DNA from: Actinomadura livida
GTDB lineage: Bacteria; Actinomycetota; Actinomycetes; Streptosporangiales; Streptosporangiaceae
Direction of reading: 5' to 3'
NCBI RefSeq assembly: GCF_014648675.1
Contig: NZ_BMRO01000006.1
Coordinates: forward strand, 300,615-364,614
Length of the DNA: 64,000 nt
Part shown: positions 55,380 through 64,000 of the stretch, piece by piece
Numbering within the stretch: the first letter of the stretch is position 1
Layout of the letters: each line of letters begins with the position of its first letter
Program-made: the position numbers and the translations under genes
The notes under the pieces: generated by a model
What the model was told of the DNA's origin: nothing
The model's input: the letters and a program-made list of their open reading frames with translations, nothing else
Database searches by the model: none

Positions 55380-56210
55380 ATGCCTATCCCCGAACAGCTT
55401 TGGACTGCGATCCTGACCATATCCCAGGCCGATAATATCGGTATGGAGAGTTCGGAAGAGGCCGTACTGGCGGCTAGAACAGGAGACCCTCGCAACATCA
55501 CCGACGATTGCATGGCGATCAGCCAGGCCATCAGATCACAACGTTCTGACGAGAGCGACCAGTTCGAGGTCGCCTTAACTGCTCAGCAGTGGGACCTCGC
55601 CATCGCGATCCTCGACAAGTCCATCCTCAAGTGTCTCCGTAACGATGAAACCGACCTTGCCGACTCCTTCATCCAGACCCGCGACACCGTGCTTGCTCAG
55701 GTTGAAGAGTACCTGCCCAGCCGTTCCGGACAACAAGCCGCTAAGCGGCTTTCTCTCGTTCTCGAGGACATCCCCGCGTATCTCCTCTTTCAGCCTGGGC
55801 GTCGCGGCCGCTACAGCTGGGCGGGTTCCGCGCCAGCCCCCGACGACTCCGCTGCTCCGAGCATCAGCACGTTCGGTCGCGGCAGAGGGGTCATGGTGCA
55901 AGTGCGTGCCGACGAGGTGAACCTCGAAGTCCAGGTCCTACCCGTAGCACCCGACCTCGACCGTGCCGCATGGGAGTCGATCGCCGAGATCACCCATCAC
56001 TGGACCAGTCTTCTCTACCCCGAACTCGTTCTGGCCGTTCCGGGCCAGGAGGGGACGGTATTGTGGGACCTGACGACCGATGTGTGGCCGCACGTCACCT
56101 ATCGCATGCGGCTGAGCCTGAAACCCTCCGGCCGCACCGCAGAAGACCATTTGCTGCAGATGTGGCCGGACCACACCGCGCCGCCCACCGTGCACAAGCC
56201 GGGCCATTAG
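55380..56210 (+). CDS. Candidate immunity protein for the NucA/NucB toxin
   Basis: 276 residues, ATG with aggaa about 9 nt upstream. No domain recognised. The N-terminal half is helical and acidic (DDCMAISQAIRSQRSDESDQ, ILKCLRNDETDLADSFIQTR); the second half is beta-rich (VQVRADEVNLEVQVLPVAPD). Its place directly behind a toxin tip is the basis for the immunity call. Its length is greater than many immunity proteins, so another role is possible. The frame is intact although the toxin is truncated, as expected for a retained orphan immunity gene. Confidence 0.55.
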   Translation: MPIPEQLWTAILTISQADNIGMESSEEAVLAARTGDPRNITDDCMAISQAIRSQRSDESDQFEVALTAQQWDLAIAILDKSILKCLRNDETDLADSFIQTRDTVLAQVEEYLPSRSGQQAAKRLSLVLEDIPAYLLFQPGRRGRYSWAGSAPAPDDSAAPSISTFGRGRGVMVQVRADEVNLEVQVLPVAPDLDRAAWESIAEITHHWTSLLYPELVLAVPGQEGTVLWDLTTDVWPHVTYRMRLSLKPSGRTAEDHLLQMWPDHTAPPTVHKPGH

Positions 56211-56499
56211 GCCCGGGTTCCCGCAGTATCGGCATGCCCGGGTATGCCGGCAAGGCTGGACAGCGCGATCATTATGACGGCAACGGTAGCGTCGCCATGC
56301 GCTTCGCACTAGGAGCTCCCATCTGCTGAATTGGAATGCCGTCCCCGATGGGCAGGATCAGTGTGTGGATTCAACCGTGGGCCCGGCATATCACTGTCCG
56401 GTCATGGTTATCGACAGGCTTTATGACCGCCCATGCACCGCAATTCGTCCAGACATATGACGCTGCGGAGCCTCGCGATGACCGGCGCGGAAATCATTT
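56211..56499. other. No gene recognised
   Basis: Gap between the immunity candidate and the degraded MBL-fold gene. Nothing with coding character. Confidence 0.4.
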
Positions 56500-57061
56500 G
56501 CGCCCGCTCGCCCGCCGTGATCGCTCAGCCGACCCGGAAGGTCTTGCCTGGAGCGGCGTAGCCGGTGGGACCGTCGAAGCGGATCGAGGCAGTTGTCATC
56601 GCCTGCCGAGGAGGTGAGGGAGCGTCCGATGTGGGTGACGATCAAGCGGCTCGCCTGGGCCGCGCGGGGTGTCACCGGTTTTCTCCGGCGTGTGGTGGAC
56701 CTGCTCCCCGTAGTCGGAATTTCGGCGCTGTCTGCCTCGCCCAGCAGCACGTCGCACCCCTCGGCCAGGCTCGCCAGCGCCGGTCGGGGGCGGTCTCCCC
56801 TGAGTACACCAGGGACCTGCCCCCGACCTCAACGCGCAATGCGAAGGCTGACATGCCGTGCGATACCGCCCGGCTGGTCAGCGTGAGCGCGCCGACACGC
56901 GCCGAATGCCCGTCCTGCAGCTCCTTGATGGCGAACGCGGATTCGACCGGGCTGCCAACGGTGGTGTTGGTGAGGAAGTGCGCCGGCCGATCAGCCGTGC
57001 CCGGCGGGCCGTACAGGGCAATCGGGGTGGCGAGCCGGGTGTCGGCGTAGAACGCTTTCAA
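56500..57061 (-). pseudogene. Degraded metallo-beta-lactamase-fold hydrolase
   Basis: The minus strand reads TPIALYGPPGTADRPAHFLT, then RVGALTLTSRAVSHGMSAFA, LRVEVGGRSLVYSGETAPDR and, after frame changes, CDVLLGEADSAEIP and SRLIVTHIGRSL. These are the C-terminal blocks of RNase Z-like MBL hydrolases. The N-terminal part with the HxHxDH metal site is missing and at least two frameshifts are present. Not functional. Confidence 0.7.
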
Positions 57062-58441
57062 GTCGTTGTTCGGCGGGGGATCCGGCGAAGTTGTTCTTGG
57101 TGCTGGCGGACGTCATCAACGGCGCAGCCCATCCGCCGAGTGCACCCGCACTGCCCCCTGGAGGAGCGCGTAGTTGGCCTGCGGTGGGCTGTAGAGCCAG
57201 ATACGGCTTGCTCTGCGTGCTGGCGCAGAGCAAGAAATGGAAAACCTAAGGATTTTCGTCGCAGCAATGATGCGGTCGCGGTCAGTGACCGGATCGACCG
57301 CGATCCAGAACCGGGGGTCGTAGTACCCGATGCAGCAGCCGGTGGCGAGGATTGCCTTTGGCGGGCAGTGTCGCGATCCCAGCCTGGCTTCCGGCCCACG
57401 AGCGGTTCCAATCCGCCCCGCAGGCGACTCGGGTCCGTAGGCGACCTCCTCCACCAGGGGCAGCCCAGCCCTCGTCTCGTGCCCGGGAGAGTCCTTGTTC
57501 CTCGTCGCCGTGTACGCCCAGGGAGCACCCTTGTTGGACGGCGCCGTCCGCCGCTCGGCGGACGGCCGTCCACATGACTGCACGCGTCCGTCCGCACCGG
57601 CGCGGACCGTCCAGATAGCGGACGTAGCGCAGAGTTGTCCCGCCTTTCCGGCCACGTCGGTGCCAGATGCATGTGGCCTCTCGGATGTCGGCGCAGCAGG
57701 TTCGCCATGCCGCCGTCCGGTCCGCCGAGGCCGTCCGCCGTAGCCGTACCGATCCTTGAGGCGGAAGGCGGCACATGTACCGGAGGCATTGCTTCGCAAC
57801 ATTTCGGGCTTCGTCGTGAAGGTGGAGGGCACTGATGTGGCTATGGTCGTCGGGGGCACTACGGCGAACCAGCGGAAGCAAGCGCACCCGCGGACAGCAG
57901 CCGGAGCCGACCAAACCGCTCCATGATCTCGGCGGCGACACCCGGATCCCGTTGGCCCTCGACGTCCTGCCCCAAGAGATCCGCCCACGAGCCCCCAGAC
58001 CTGAGCCTTCACGCCCCTTCAGCGTCACCTGATCTTTCATCGCCTGACCAGTGGACCTGCGGACGCAACTTCGGACCGCGCTCGGTCCGAAACCCGTAAA
58101 TGTCACTTACGCCATTACTTGCCCCCCGCGCCGCCTCAGCCCACGGCAAGCCGGGCGGCGACGGCCTCCTGGGCGGTCCGTCCATCGCATGGGGGCGGTT
58201 TCGCATTGGATCTCATCAGCATGCGGACCTGCGCCCGAACAGGGCGACGCTGAACGGTCGGCGCGTGGCTGACGTTGATCAACCGACACGCGCTCGACAG
58301 TAGCGTTCCAACTACTCTCTGTGTAAAGTCCTGGGCAAGGTCGTCAAACTCTCGCGAAAGGGCGCTGTCCGGCCCACGAAGAGAGCTGCACGGGCGAGCC
58401 TGCATGGCGGCGCGTCCGGCGGCACGTTGACGAGGCGAGGT
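57062..58441. other. Relic-rich stretch without a supportable gene
   Basis: Long open frames on the minus strand (up to about 300 codons, 57116-58012) have no domain, no good start and Arg/Cys-rich shadow-like composition. One piece, about 57220-57340, reads GYYDPRFWIAVDPVTDRDRI and may be a fragment of a real gene, but I cannot name it. The excisionase leader occupies the right end. Confidence 0.35.
58070..58091. repeat. Perfect 9-bp inverted repeat upstream of xis
   Basis: Arms ttcggaccg and cggtccgaa separated by cgct. It could be a regulator-binding site or a terminator for DNA to its left. Distance to the xis start is about 350 bp, so a direct role in xis control is uncertain. Confidence 0.5.
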
Positions 58442-58693
58442 ATGCCCTTGCGGAACGACCGGGTCCCACGTCGTAGTGAGCGCAGAGCCGAAAACGTCCG
58501 GCTGTACACGCCCGCCGAGGCGGCGGCCATGCTGCAGGTCCGGGAATCCTGGCTGAGGAAGAAGGCCAGCGCGCGGGCCGTCCCGTGCACGTTCATCGGC
58601 AAGCACCTGCGGTTCAGCGAGCAGGACATCGACGCGATCATCGCGGCCGGTGCCAAGCGGCCGATCGTCCAGCGGCGGCGCGGCCAGGCCTGA
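58442..58693 (+). CDS. xis: Excisionase-type helix-turn-helix protein
   Basis: 83 residues from the ATG at 58442, preceded by gaggcgagg; an in-frame TTG five codons upstream lacks a site. MerR/excisionase winged-helix pattern: VRLYTPAEAAAMLQVRESWL then RKKASARAVPCTFIGKHLRF, and SEQDIDAIIAAG. Such recombination directionality factors bind att arms and steer the integrase to excision. It ends 28 bp before the integrase start and is surely in the same operon. Confidence 0.85.
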   Translation: MPLRNDRVPRRSERRAENVRLYTPAEAAAMLQVRESWLRKKASARAVPCTFIGKHLRFSEQDIDAIIAAGAKRPIVQRRRGQA

Positions 58694-58721
58694 GCCCCCG
58701 ATTACCGAGAAGGAGTGTGTC

Positions 58722-60143
58722 ATGGCGTATGCCGAAAAGCGCGGCAACAAGTGGCGGGTCCGGTACGTGCGGCCGGACGGGAGCACCGCGTCGCAGTCGG
58801 GCTTCGACACCAAGCAGGCAGCCCTGCACTGGGGAGAAGAACAGGAAGCCGGTATCCGGCGACATAGGTGGAACGATCCCCGTGACGGAGCGGCGTTATT
58901 GGCCGACTGGGTCGAGCTGTGGTGGGCCGGGCAGGACCTGGAGGCCACCACCGAAGCCAAGTACCGGTACCTGATCGACCACCACATCGTCCCCGCCTTC
59001 GGGAACCGGCCGGTCAGCACCTTCACCAGTCCCGAGGAGGTCGTCGCCTGGGAGAAGCGCACCCGCACCAACGGGTTCTCCCACCGCACGGCGGCCGACG
59101 CCCGATCACTGCTGGGCACGATCCTGGGCGATGCCAAAGAACGGGGCATGGTCGCGTCCAACGTCGCGGTGAAGCGGCGGGGGCGCGGACGTAAGCGAAC
59201 CCGGCGGACCATCGCGGTGCGCGGGCCGGAGAAAGTGTGGGCTACATCCCTGCAGGCACTGCTGCTCGCCGAGCGGTGCGCGTTGCTATCGGGACGCGAT
59301 GACGACTTCGTCCTGATCGTCCTCGCCGCCTACACCGGCATGCGTTGGGGCGAGGTTCACGGGCTGGAGCGGCCCGCGTGCCGACTGGACCGCATCCAGA
59401 TCGACTGGCAGTTGCGTGAGTTGGCCGGGCGGCTGGAGATGGTGCCGCCCAAGGACGACTCGCACCGGCCGGTGGACCTGCCGCCTTTCCTGGCGGCCCT
59501 GGTGTCCGACCAGAGCACGCGGACACGGGGCCGCTGCGCCTGCCAAGGGCGGACGCCTGAGTGCGGGGGTCGCGGGCAGTTCCTGTTCCTCAGCCCCGAC
59601 GGCGGGCACCATCGGCGGTCCAACTACGCCCGCCGCATCTTCCAGCCGGCGGGCGACGGACGCTACCCCGGCGGAACCCGGCAGGCCGGCAAGCGCATCC
59701 TGGTCGAAGCGACCGGATGGCCTGGGGTGCCGATCCCACCCTGGCCCGACGCCGTGGCCGGGCAGCCATTCGTCCCGCCTCGCGGTAAGGGAATCCGCGT
59801 TGTGGACGAGGACGCCTCACCCGCGGTCTGGCTGCCGCTGGTCGAAGGGCTCACCCCGCACGGGCTGCGGCACAGCCACAAGACCTGGATGCTCGAAGAC
59901 GGCATTCCGGAAGTGCTTCAAGCCGAGCGGCTCGGGCATACGGTCCCGGGCATCCGGGGCGTGTACTCCCACATCTCCGACGGTATGCGGGACGAACTCA
60001 AGGCCAAGCTCCAGCGGCGGTGGGAGCAATCGCTGGCACAGCGGCTCCGCTTCGGAGCCGCCTCGCCGGTGCCATTACTGAACCGGCTGCTGGAGGCCGC
60101 CCAGGCGAAGGGCACTGCCCGCGGGCACCTCGCCAGCGCTTAG
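58722..60143 (+). CDS. int: Tyrosine-type site-specific integrase
   Basis: 473 residues from the ATG at 58722, with gaaggag 6 nt upstream; the frame opens at 58650 but that overlaps xis. N-terminal arm-binding and core-binding part (MAYAEKRGNKWRVRYV, SAM-like core around 70-160). Catalytic domain with AAYTGMRWGEVHGLE (first Arg), TPHGLRHSHKTWML (His and second Arg), ERLGHTVPGIRGVYSHI (late His and the Tyr nucleophile). All catalytic residues are present. It lies 190 bp from the tRNA-Val 3' end, the usual layout of actinobacterial elements that integrate into tRNA genes. It is the probable enzyme for element B. Confidence 0.92.
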   Translation: MAYAEKRGNKWRVRYVRPDGSTASQSGFDTKQAALHWGEEQEAGIRRHRWNDPRDGAALLADWVELWWAGQDLEATTEAKYRYLIDHHIVPAFGNRPVSTFTSPEEVVAWEKRTRTNGFSHRTAADARSLLGTILGDAKERGMVASNVAVKRRGRGRKRTRRTIAVRGPEKVWATSLQALLLAERCALLSGRDDDFVLIVLAAYTGMRWGEVHGLERPACRLDRIQIDWQLRELAGRLEMVPPKDDSHRPVDLPPFLAALVSDQSTRTRGRCACQGRTPECGGRGQFLFLSPDGGHHRRSNYARRIFQPAGDGRYPGGTRQAGKRILVEATGWPGVPIPPWPDAVAGQPFVPPRGKGIRVVDEDASPAVWLPLVEGLTPHGLRHSHKTWMLEDGIPEVLQAERLGHTVPGIRGVYSHISDGMRDELKAKLQRRWEQSLAQRLRFGAASPVPLLNRLLEAAQAKGTARGHLASA

Positions 60144-60329
60144 AACGGAAGCATCGATACGGGGGTGGGTGGTCGCCGTCCATCCCCGTTTCCGCGACTA
60201 CGGACTGTGACAGTGACCGGGAGGCCTCCGGTGACCTCGTTCGGGTGGGAGGGAGATGATCTCCCAGAATCCTCCCAGTTGATCACTCAGGCCCAGCCGC
60301 CGATGTGCGGGAGGGCCTGTGTAGTAAGG

Positions 60330-60372
60330 GTGGGCGATACTGGGTTCGAACCAGTGACCTCTTCGGTGTGAA
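60330..60372 (-). repeat. att site within tRNA-Val (chromosomal end of element B)
   Basis: The 43 bp covering the 3' half of tRNA-Val, identical to those at 1144-1186 and 20228-20270. Identity stops in the anticodon loop/stem (c here, a in the other two), so strand exchange probably occurs within or next to the anticodon loop, as in related tRNA-integrating elements. Between int and this site, 60144-60329 holds a direct repeat of ctcccag that may be an arm site. Confidence 0.88.
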
Positions 60373-60402
60373 CGAAGCGCTCTCCCACTGAGCTAATCGC
60401 CC
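60332..60402 (-). tRNA. tRNA-Val (anticodon CAC)
   Basis: 71 nt on the minus strand. Acceptor strands GGGCGAT and ATCGCCC pair fully. D stem GCTC/GAGC; anticodon stem CTTCG/CGAAG with loop TTCACAC giving CAC; T stem ACTGG/CCAGT with loop TTCGAAC. CCA is not encoded. It reads valine GTG codons. The 3' half doubles as the integration site, and the element has restored the complete gene. Confidence 0.95.
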
Positions 60403-60470
60403 GGGCGGGCCCGGGGGCCCGACGTCGGAAACTCTAGCGCATGTTGGGGGTTGCGCGTGCATCGTCGCGG

Positions 60471-60896
60471 TCAGGTCCAGAAGGCTGGGTCCTCTATGTG
60501 CCAGGGGACCTTGAGGCCGTAGATGGCGAGGTAGGCGGTCGCGGCGGCGGCCACGAGGATGGTGGTCACCGTGCCGAGGATGAGGTTGCGGCGGCGCCGG
60601 CGGGGGTCGAAGGCCTGTTCCTTTGCGCGGTCGGCGGCGGCCTTGGCGCGGTGGAGGGCGCGCTGGGCCCAGGCGAACTCGGTGGAGAGGATCGCCAGGC
60701 CGACGACGATGCCGACGAGGCCGGGGCCGGGGGTGACCATCATGATCAGGCCGCCGATGAGGACGGCGGAGCCGATGGTGAAGACGCCCGCGCGCCAGGC
60801 GGTGTTCAGGAGGGGGTTGCGCCGGATCCGCTCGCGGAACCTGTGGTGACGCCCCCGCGCCTCCGGACGGGCTTCTTTTTCCTGTTTGATCGTCAC
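60471..60896 (-). CDS. PGPGW-motif membrane protein (TIGR02611-like)
   Basis: 141 residues from the GTG at 60896 (VTIKQEKEARPEARG); the frame is open to 61037 but without coding character. Two hydrophobic stretches, AGVFTIGSAVLIGGLIMMVT with the PGPGLVG motif and LILGTVTTILVAAAATAYLA, flank a charged helical segment (WAQRALHRAKAAADRAKEQA). Small integral membrane proteins of this type are widespread in actinobacteria; function unknown. This is ordinary chromosome outside the island. Confidence 0.82.
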   Translation of the reverse strand: MTIKQEKEARPEARGRHHRFRERIRRNPLLNTAWRAGVFTIGSAVLIGGLIMMVTPGPGLVGIVVGLAILSTEFAWAQRALHRAKAAADRAKEQAFDPRRRRRNLILGTVTTILVAAAATAYLAIYGLKVPWHIEDPAFWT

Positions 60897-61172
60897 GGTT
60901 TTACCCCAAGCCAGTGGATCGGCCGCCCGGGACGTTAGATTACCGTGCCGATCCTCCCACGTGACGGTGGCACCGTGCGGGAAAGATCCGCTTTTGCGCA
61001 GGTCAGACGGCCGTTTTGCTACGGTGAGATGGATCACACTCGCCGGGGACGCAGGAATGTTCGGCCGAGATCAGGCAGTTAGGCGTCATAGATCGCGGGG
61101 ATGTCCGGGTACAGGGAGAAGCACCACCGGCCTCCCCGCGAGGCAGCGGGACCGACGTTAGAGGGAATGGCC

Positions 61173-61586
61173 ATGAACAGCAGCACCACCGTCTCAGCAG
61201 AGCTGGGCCTTCGTCTCGTCGTCCCCGACCGCACGACCGTGCCCCTGCTCGCCGGGCTGGAGTACGCGGCCGACGACCCGTACGCGATCCGCATGGCGTT
61301 CTACGTGGGCGATGACGAGCCGGTGGAGTGGATCTTCGCTCGGGAGCTCCTGACGGTCGGCATCGTGCGCAGGGTCGGGGAGGGCGACGTGGAGGTCTGG
61401 CCCGGCGCCGACGACGGCACGCTCCACATCGCGCTCTCGTCCCCGTTCGGGGACGCGTTGTTCGAGGTGCCGCTGCCGGCGCTCGCGGACTTCCTGCACC
61501 GGACCTACCAGGCGGTGCCCGCGGGTGAGGAGACCGAGTTCATCGACATCGACGCCGAGCTGGAGAACCTGCTCTGGCCGTCGTAG
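61173..61586 (+). CDS. SsgA/SsgB-family sporulation and cell-division regulator
   Basis: 137 residues. The ATG at 61173 is chosen over one at 61167 because gaggga ends right before the latter. SsgA-like pattern throughout: TTVSAELGLRLVVPDRTTVP, LLAGLEYAADDPYAIRMAF, PVEWIFARELLTVGI, VEVWPGADDGTLHIALSSPF, and a final acidic DIDAELENLLWP. SsgB-type proteins position FtsZ for sporulation septa in actinomycetes; closest in length and pattern to SsgB. It indicates a sporulating lineage. Confidence 0.88.
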   Translation: MNSSTTVSAELGLRLVVPDRTTVPLLAGLEYAADDPYAIRMAFYVGDDEPVEWIFARELLTVGIVRRVGEGDVEVWPGADDGTLHIALSSPFGDALFEVPLPALADFLHRTYQAVPAGEETEFIDIDAELENLLWPS

Positions 61587-61587
61587 G

Positions 61588-62991
61588 TCACTCGGTCAGC
61601 CGCGCGATGTGGCGCATCTTGTTCGTCGCGTCCAGGGCGGCGACCTTGTAGGACTCGGCCAGGGTGGGGTAGTTGAAGACCGCGTTGACCAGGTAGTCGA
61701 CGGTGCCGCCGCAGCCCATGACCGTCTGCCCGATGTGGACGAGCTCCGTGGCGCCCGTGCCGAAGACGTGGACGCCCAGGAGGCGGCGGTCGTCGGGTGA
61801 GACGAGGAGTTTCAGCATCCCGTAGGAGTCGCCGATGATCTGGCCGCGGGCGAGTTCGCGGTAGCGGGAGACGCCCACCTCGAAGGGGATCTTGGCCTCG
61901 GTGAGCGCGTCCTCGGTGAGGCCCACGAAGCTGATCTCGGGGATCGTGTAGATGCCGATGGGCTGGGTCTCGTGCATCGCCGATACGGGCTCGCCGCAGG
62001 CGTGGTGGGCGGCGAGGCGGCCCTGCTCCATGGACGTCGCGGCGAGGGACGGGAAGCCGATCACGTCGCCGACGGCGTAGATGTGCGGGACCTCGGTGCG
62101 GAAGTCGGCGTCCACCTTGATGCGCCCGCGGTGGTCGGCGGACAGGCCGGCGGCGTCCAGGCACAGGTCGTCGGTCATGCCGTGCCTGCCGGCGGAGTAC
62201 ATGACGGTGTCGGCGGGGATGCGCTTGCCGCTCTCCAGGACGGTGATCGTGCCCTTGGGCATCCGCTCGACGGACGCGACGCTCTCCCGGAACCGGAACG
62301 TGACGGCCAGGTCGCGCAGGTGGTACTTCAGGGCCTCCACGATCTCCAGGTCGCAGAAGTCGAGCATGCGCTCCCGGCGCTCCACGACGGTGACCTTGGT
62401 GCCGAGGGCGGCGAACATCGAGGCGTACTCGATGCCGATGACGCCGGCGCCGACGACGACCATCGTCTCGGGGATGCGGTCCATGTTGATGATGCCGTCG
62501 GAGTCGATGATCGTCCGGTCGTCGAAGTCGACGGTGTCGGGGCGGGCCGGCCGGGTGCCGGTGGCGATCACGACGCGTTCCGCGGTGACCTTGTGCTCGC
62601 GGTCGCCGGCGCTGGTGATCCCGACGGTGTTCGGCTCCAGGAACCGGCCGCGGCCGGGCAGCACCGTGACGCGGTTGCGGGCGAGCTGGCTGCGGACGGT
62701 GTCGATCTCGCGGCCGATGACGTGCTGGGTCCGCATGCCGAGGTCGGCGACCGTGATGTCGTCCTTGACCCGGTAGCTCTGGCCGTACAGCTCGCGCTGG
62801 TTCAGGCCGGTCAGGTAGAGGACGGCCTCGCGGAGCGTCTTGGACGGGATCGTCCCGGTGTTGATGCAGACGCCGCCGAGCATGTCGCGGCGGTCGGCGA
62901 TGGCGACCTTGCGGCCCAGCTTGGCGGCGGCGATCGCCGCGCGCTGCCCGCCGGGGCCCGAGCCGAGGACGAGGAGATCGAAGTCGTTCAC
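61588..62991 (-). CDS. sthA: Soluble NAD(P)+ transhydrogenase SthA
   Basis: 467 residues. Flavoprotein disulfide-reductase fold with N-terminal FAD site [20 protein letters not shown]. The redox Cys pair of related lipoamide dehydrogenases is replaced by [14 protein letters not shown], the hallmark of SthA. NAD site [20 protein letters not shown], second FAD motif [16 protein letters not shown], and a C-terminal dimerisation domain ([20 protein letters not shown]). It catalyses hydride exchange between NADPH and NAD+. Convergent with the ssgB-like gene, separated by 1 bp. Confidence 0.92.
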   Translation of the reverse strand: MNDFDLLVLGSGPGGQRAAIAAAKLGRKVAIADRRDMLGGVCINTGTIPSKTLREAVLYLTGLNQRELYGQSYRVKDDITVADLGMRTQHVIGREIDTVRSQLARNRVTVLPGRGRFLEPNTVGITSAGDREHKVTAERVVIATGTRPARPDTVDFDDRTIIDSDGIINMDRIPETMVVVGAGVIGIEYASMFAALGTKVTVVERRERMLDFCDLEIVEALKYHLRDLAVTFRFRESVASVERMPKGTITVLESGKRIPADTVMYSAGRHGMTDDLCLDAAGLSADHRGRIKVDADFRTEVPHIYAVGDVIGFPSLAATSMEQGRLAAHHACGEPVSAMHETQPIGIYTIPEISFVGLTEDALTEAKIPFEVGVSRYRELARGQIIGDSYGMLKLLVSPDDRRLLGVHVFGTGATELVHIGQTVMGCGGTVDYLVNAVFNYPTLAESYKVAALDATNKMRHIARLTE

Positions 62992-63055
62992 GAGCCCAGT
63001 CTGACGGGACCGGCACCGTCCAGATAAGGCCTTGCAGGGATAAATCCCCGTTTGA

Positions 63056-63649
63056 TCAGCGGGTCAGCCCCTCGGCGAGCGTCTCCAGGCCGGCCTTGAC
63101 GCGGTCGAGCCCCATGCCGCGCGTGCGCCGCTGGTGGAGGAACAGGTTCGCCGCGAGGGGCGCGAGGAGGGCGTCGGCGAGGTAGGCGGTGTCGGCGTCC
63201 GGGCGGATCTGGCCGAGGAGCATCGCCACGTGCCGGTGGTAGAGCCGGTACGAGCCGTCCCTGAAGCGGGCCTCGGGCGGGTCGGACTCGGCCATCAGCA
63301 GCAGGTCCGCCTGCTCCTCGGTGCGGTCGGCGAGGGCGCGCAGGAAGGCGCGGAGGCGGTCGCGGGGGTCGGCGCCGGGGCCGAGCGGCGGCGGGCCCTT
63401 GATGAAGGCGCTCTGGAACTCGCGCTCGCGGTCGTCGATCACGGCGTAGACGAGCCGGGCCCGGTCGCCGAACCGCCGGTAGACGGTGCCGACGCCCACG
63501 CCGGCGGCGCGGGCGACCTCGTCCATCGTGACGGCCTCGGGGCCGCGGGCGGCGATCATCTCGGCGGCGGCGCGCAGGATGCGGCGGCGGTTGTGCGCGG
63601 CGTCGGCGCGCTCGGCCGGGGGACGGCCCGCGACCGGCAGTTCCCGCAT
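63056..63649 (-). CDS. TetR/AcrR-family repressor
   Basis: 197 residues from the ATG at 63649 with GAGGGGG upstream; the frame opens to 63769 but would run over the operator. TetR helix-turn-helix at about 15-65: [20 protein letters not shown] then [20 protein letters not shown] and [13 protein letters not shown]. The C-terminal ligand domain is helical with a Leu-rich segment ([19 protein letters not shown]). It is divergent from an SDR gene, with a palindrome between them, so it likely represses that gene and itself. Confidence 0.9.
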   Translation of the reverse strand: MRELPVAGRPPAERADAAHNRRRILRAAAEMIAARGPEAVTMDEVARAAGVGVGTVYRRFGDRARLVYAVIDDREREFQSAFIKGPPPLGPGADPRDRLRAFLRALADRTEEQADLLLMAESDPPEARFRDGSYRLYHRHVAMLLGQIRPDADTAYLADALLAPLAANLFLHQRRTRGMGLDRVKAGLETLAEGLTR

Positions 63650-63690
63650 CCCGCCCCCTCTCGGCACGGCAGCCCAGCCTATCGGAGTTG

Positions 63691-63712
63691 TATCCGGAGC
63701 ACTCTCCGGATA
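63691..63712. promoter_or_regulatory. Palindromic TetR operator
   Basis: Arms tatccggag and ctccggata are perfect complements separated by cact. Two further ctccg half-site-like words follow at 63714-63718 and 63736-63740. It lies between the divergent tetR and SDR starts, the classical place for a TetR operator. Confidence 0.8.
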
Positions 63713-63757
63713 ATCTCCGACATAAGTGGAAAATTCTCCGGTTAACTGGGAGTCGGG

Positions 63758-64000
63758 ATGACGCTTCAATCGACGGCGGGCGCGCCCGCCGCGGACCGCG
63801 GCGCGCTCACGGGCCGCGCCGCGCTGGTCACCGGCGGCGGGCGCGGCATCGGCGCGGAGATCGCGCTGACGCTCGCCCGGGACGGCGCCGACGTGGCCGT
63901 CACCTACGTGCGGGCCGCGGACCGGGCCGCCGAGGTCGTCCGCGGCGTCGAGGCGGCGGGCGGCCGCGGTCTGGCGATCGCCGCGGACGCCGCCGACCCC
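63758..64000 (+). CDS. SDR-family oxidoreductase, 5' part only
   Basis: The first 81 codons, cut by the window end. ATG at 63758 with gggag 5 nt upstream. The Rossmann start ALVTGGGRGIGAEIALTLAR carries the TGxxxGIG cofactor motif, followed by DGADVAVTYVRAADRAAEVV, typical of classical NAD(P)-dependent short-chain dehydrogenases. Substrate unknown. Probably controlled by the divergent TetR protein. Confidence 0.9.
   Translation, partial: MTLQSTAGAPAADRGALTGRAALVTGGGRGIGAEIALTLARDGADVAVTYVRAADRAAEVVRGVEAAGGRGLAIAADAADP

Noticed and set aside
57116..58012. 298-codon minus-strand frame as a gene
   Set aside because: No domain, weak start, Cys/Arg-rich shadow-like composition and competing frames of similar length.

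Overview
The window is high-GC actinobacterial DNA. The ordinary chromosomal genes at the right end (an SsgB-type sporulation regulator, a soluble transhydrogenase SthA, a TetR/SDR pair) and the whiJ-type DUF397/DUF5753 genes inside the island point to a sporulating actinomycete. A Thermomonosporaceae relative such as Actinomadura is my best guess, but the genus is inference.

Most of the window (about 1.1 to 60.4 kb) reads as two genomic islands stacked in tandem at one tRNA-Val(CAC) gene. The intact tRNA (60332-60402, minus strand) is flanked inside the island by an excisionase and a tyrosine integrase (58.4-60.1 kb). The 43 bp covering the 3' half of this tRNA are repeated exactly at 20228-20270 and 1144-1186. 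This gives an outer, older element A (1.14-20.2 kb, no integrase left) and an inner element B (20.2-60.4 kb, with xis/int). The sequences to the right of both outer att copies are also homologous for about 395 bp. That homology includes the 3' end of an AbiEii-like gene, intact in A and a stop-broken relic in B, so the two elements are related.

Element A carries an AbiEii-type nucleotidyltransferase with a small partner and a three-gene operon with overlapping stops and starts: an NrtR-like Nudix regulator, a purine-nucleosidase-fold protein, and a four-TM protein. The last two share a short RHIM-like/BASS3-like motif. It also carries a secreted polymorphic toxin locus (LamG protein, 2302-residue RHS-Hint-toxin, candidate immunity protein) bordered by IS256 and IS3 relics.

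Element B carries a LuxR-type STAND regulator with two divergent VOC-domain genes, then a complete set of type 2 BREX (Pgl) genes: pglW-pglX and pglY-pglZ-brxD-brxHI, all on the minus strand. About 11 kb of cargo sits between pglX and pglY. It contains a STAND NTPase fused to an aminoglycoside-phosphotransferase-fold kinase, an FkbM methyltransferase, a second related STAND NTPase followed with a 4-nt overlap by a separate APH-fold kinase, and a DUF397/DUF5753 regulatory group. The same NTPase plus kinase pair occurring once fused and once split is the best candidate here for an undescribed conflict system. Right of pglW lie an orphan NucA/NucB toxin tip with a probable immunity gene, degraded genes, and the integration module.

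Beyond the tRNA the chromosome resumes: a PGPGW membrane protein, ssgB-like, sthA, tetR with a clear operator, and the start of an SDR gene cut by the window end. No CRISPR array or rRNA was seen.
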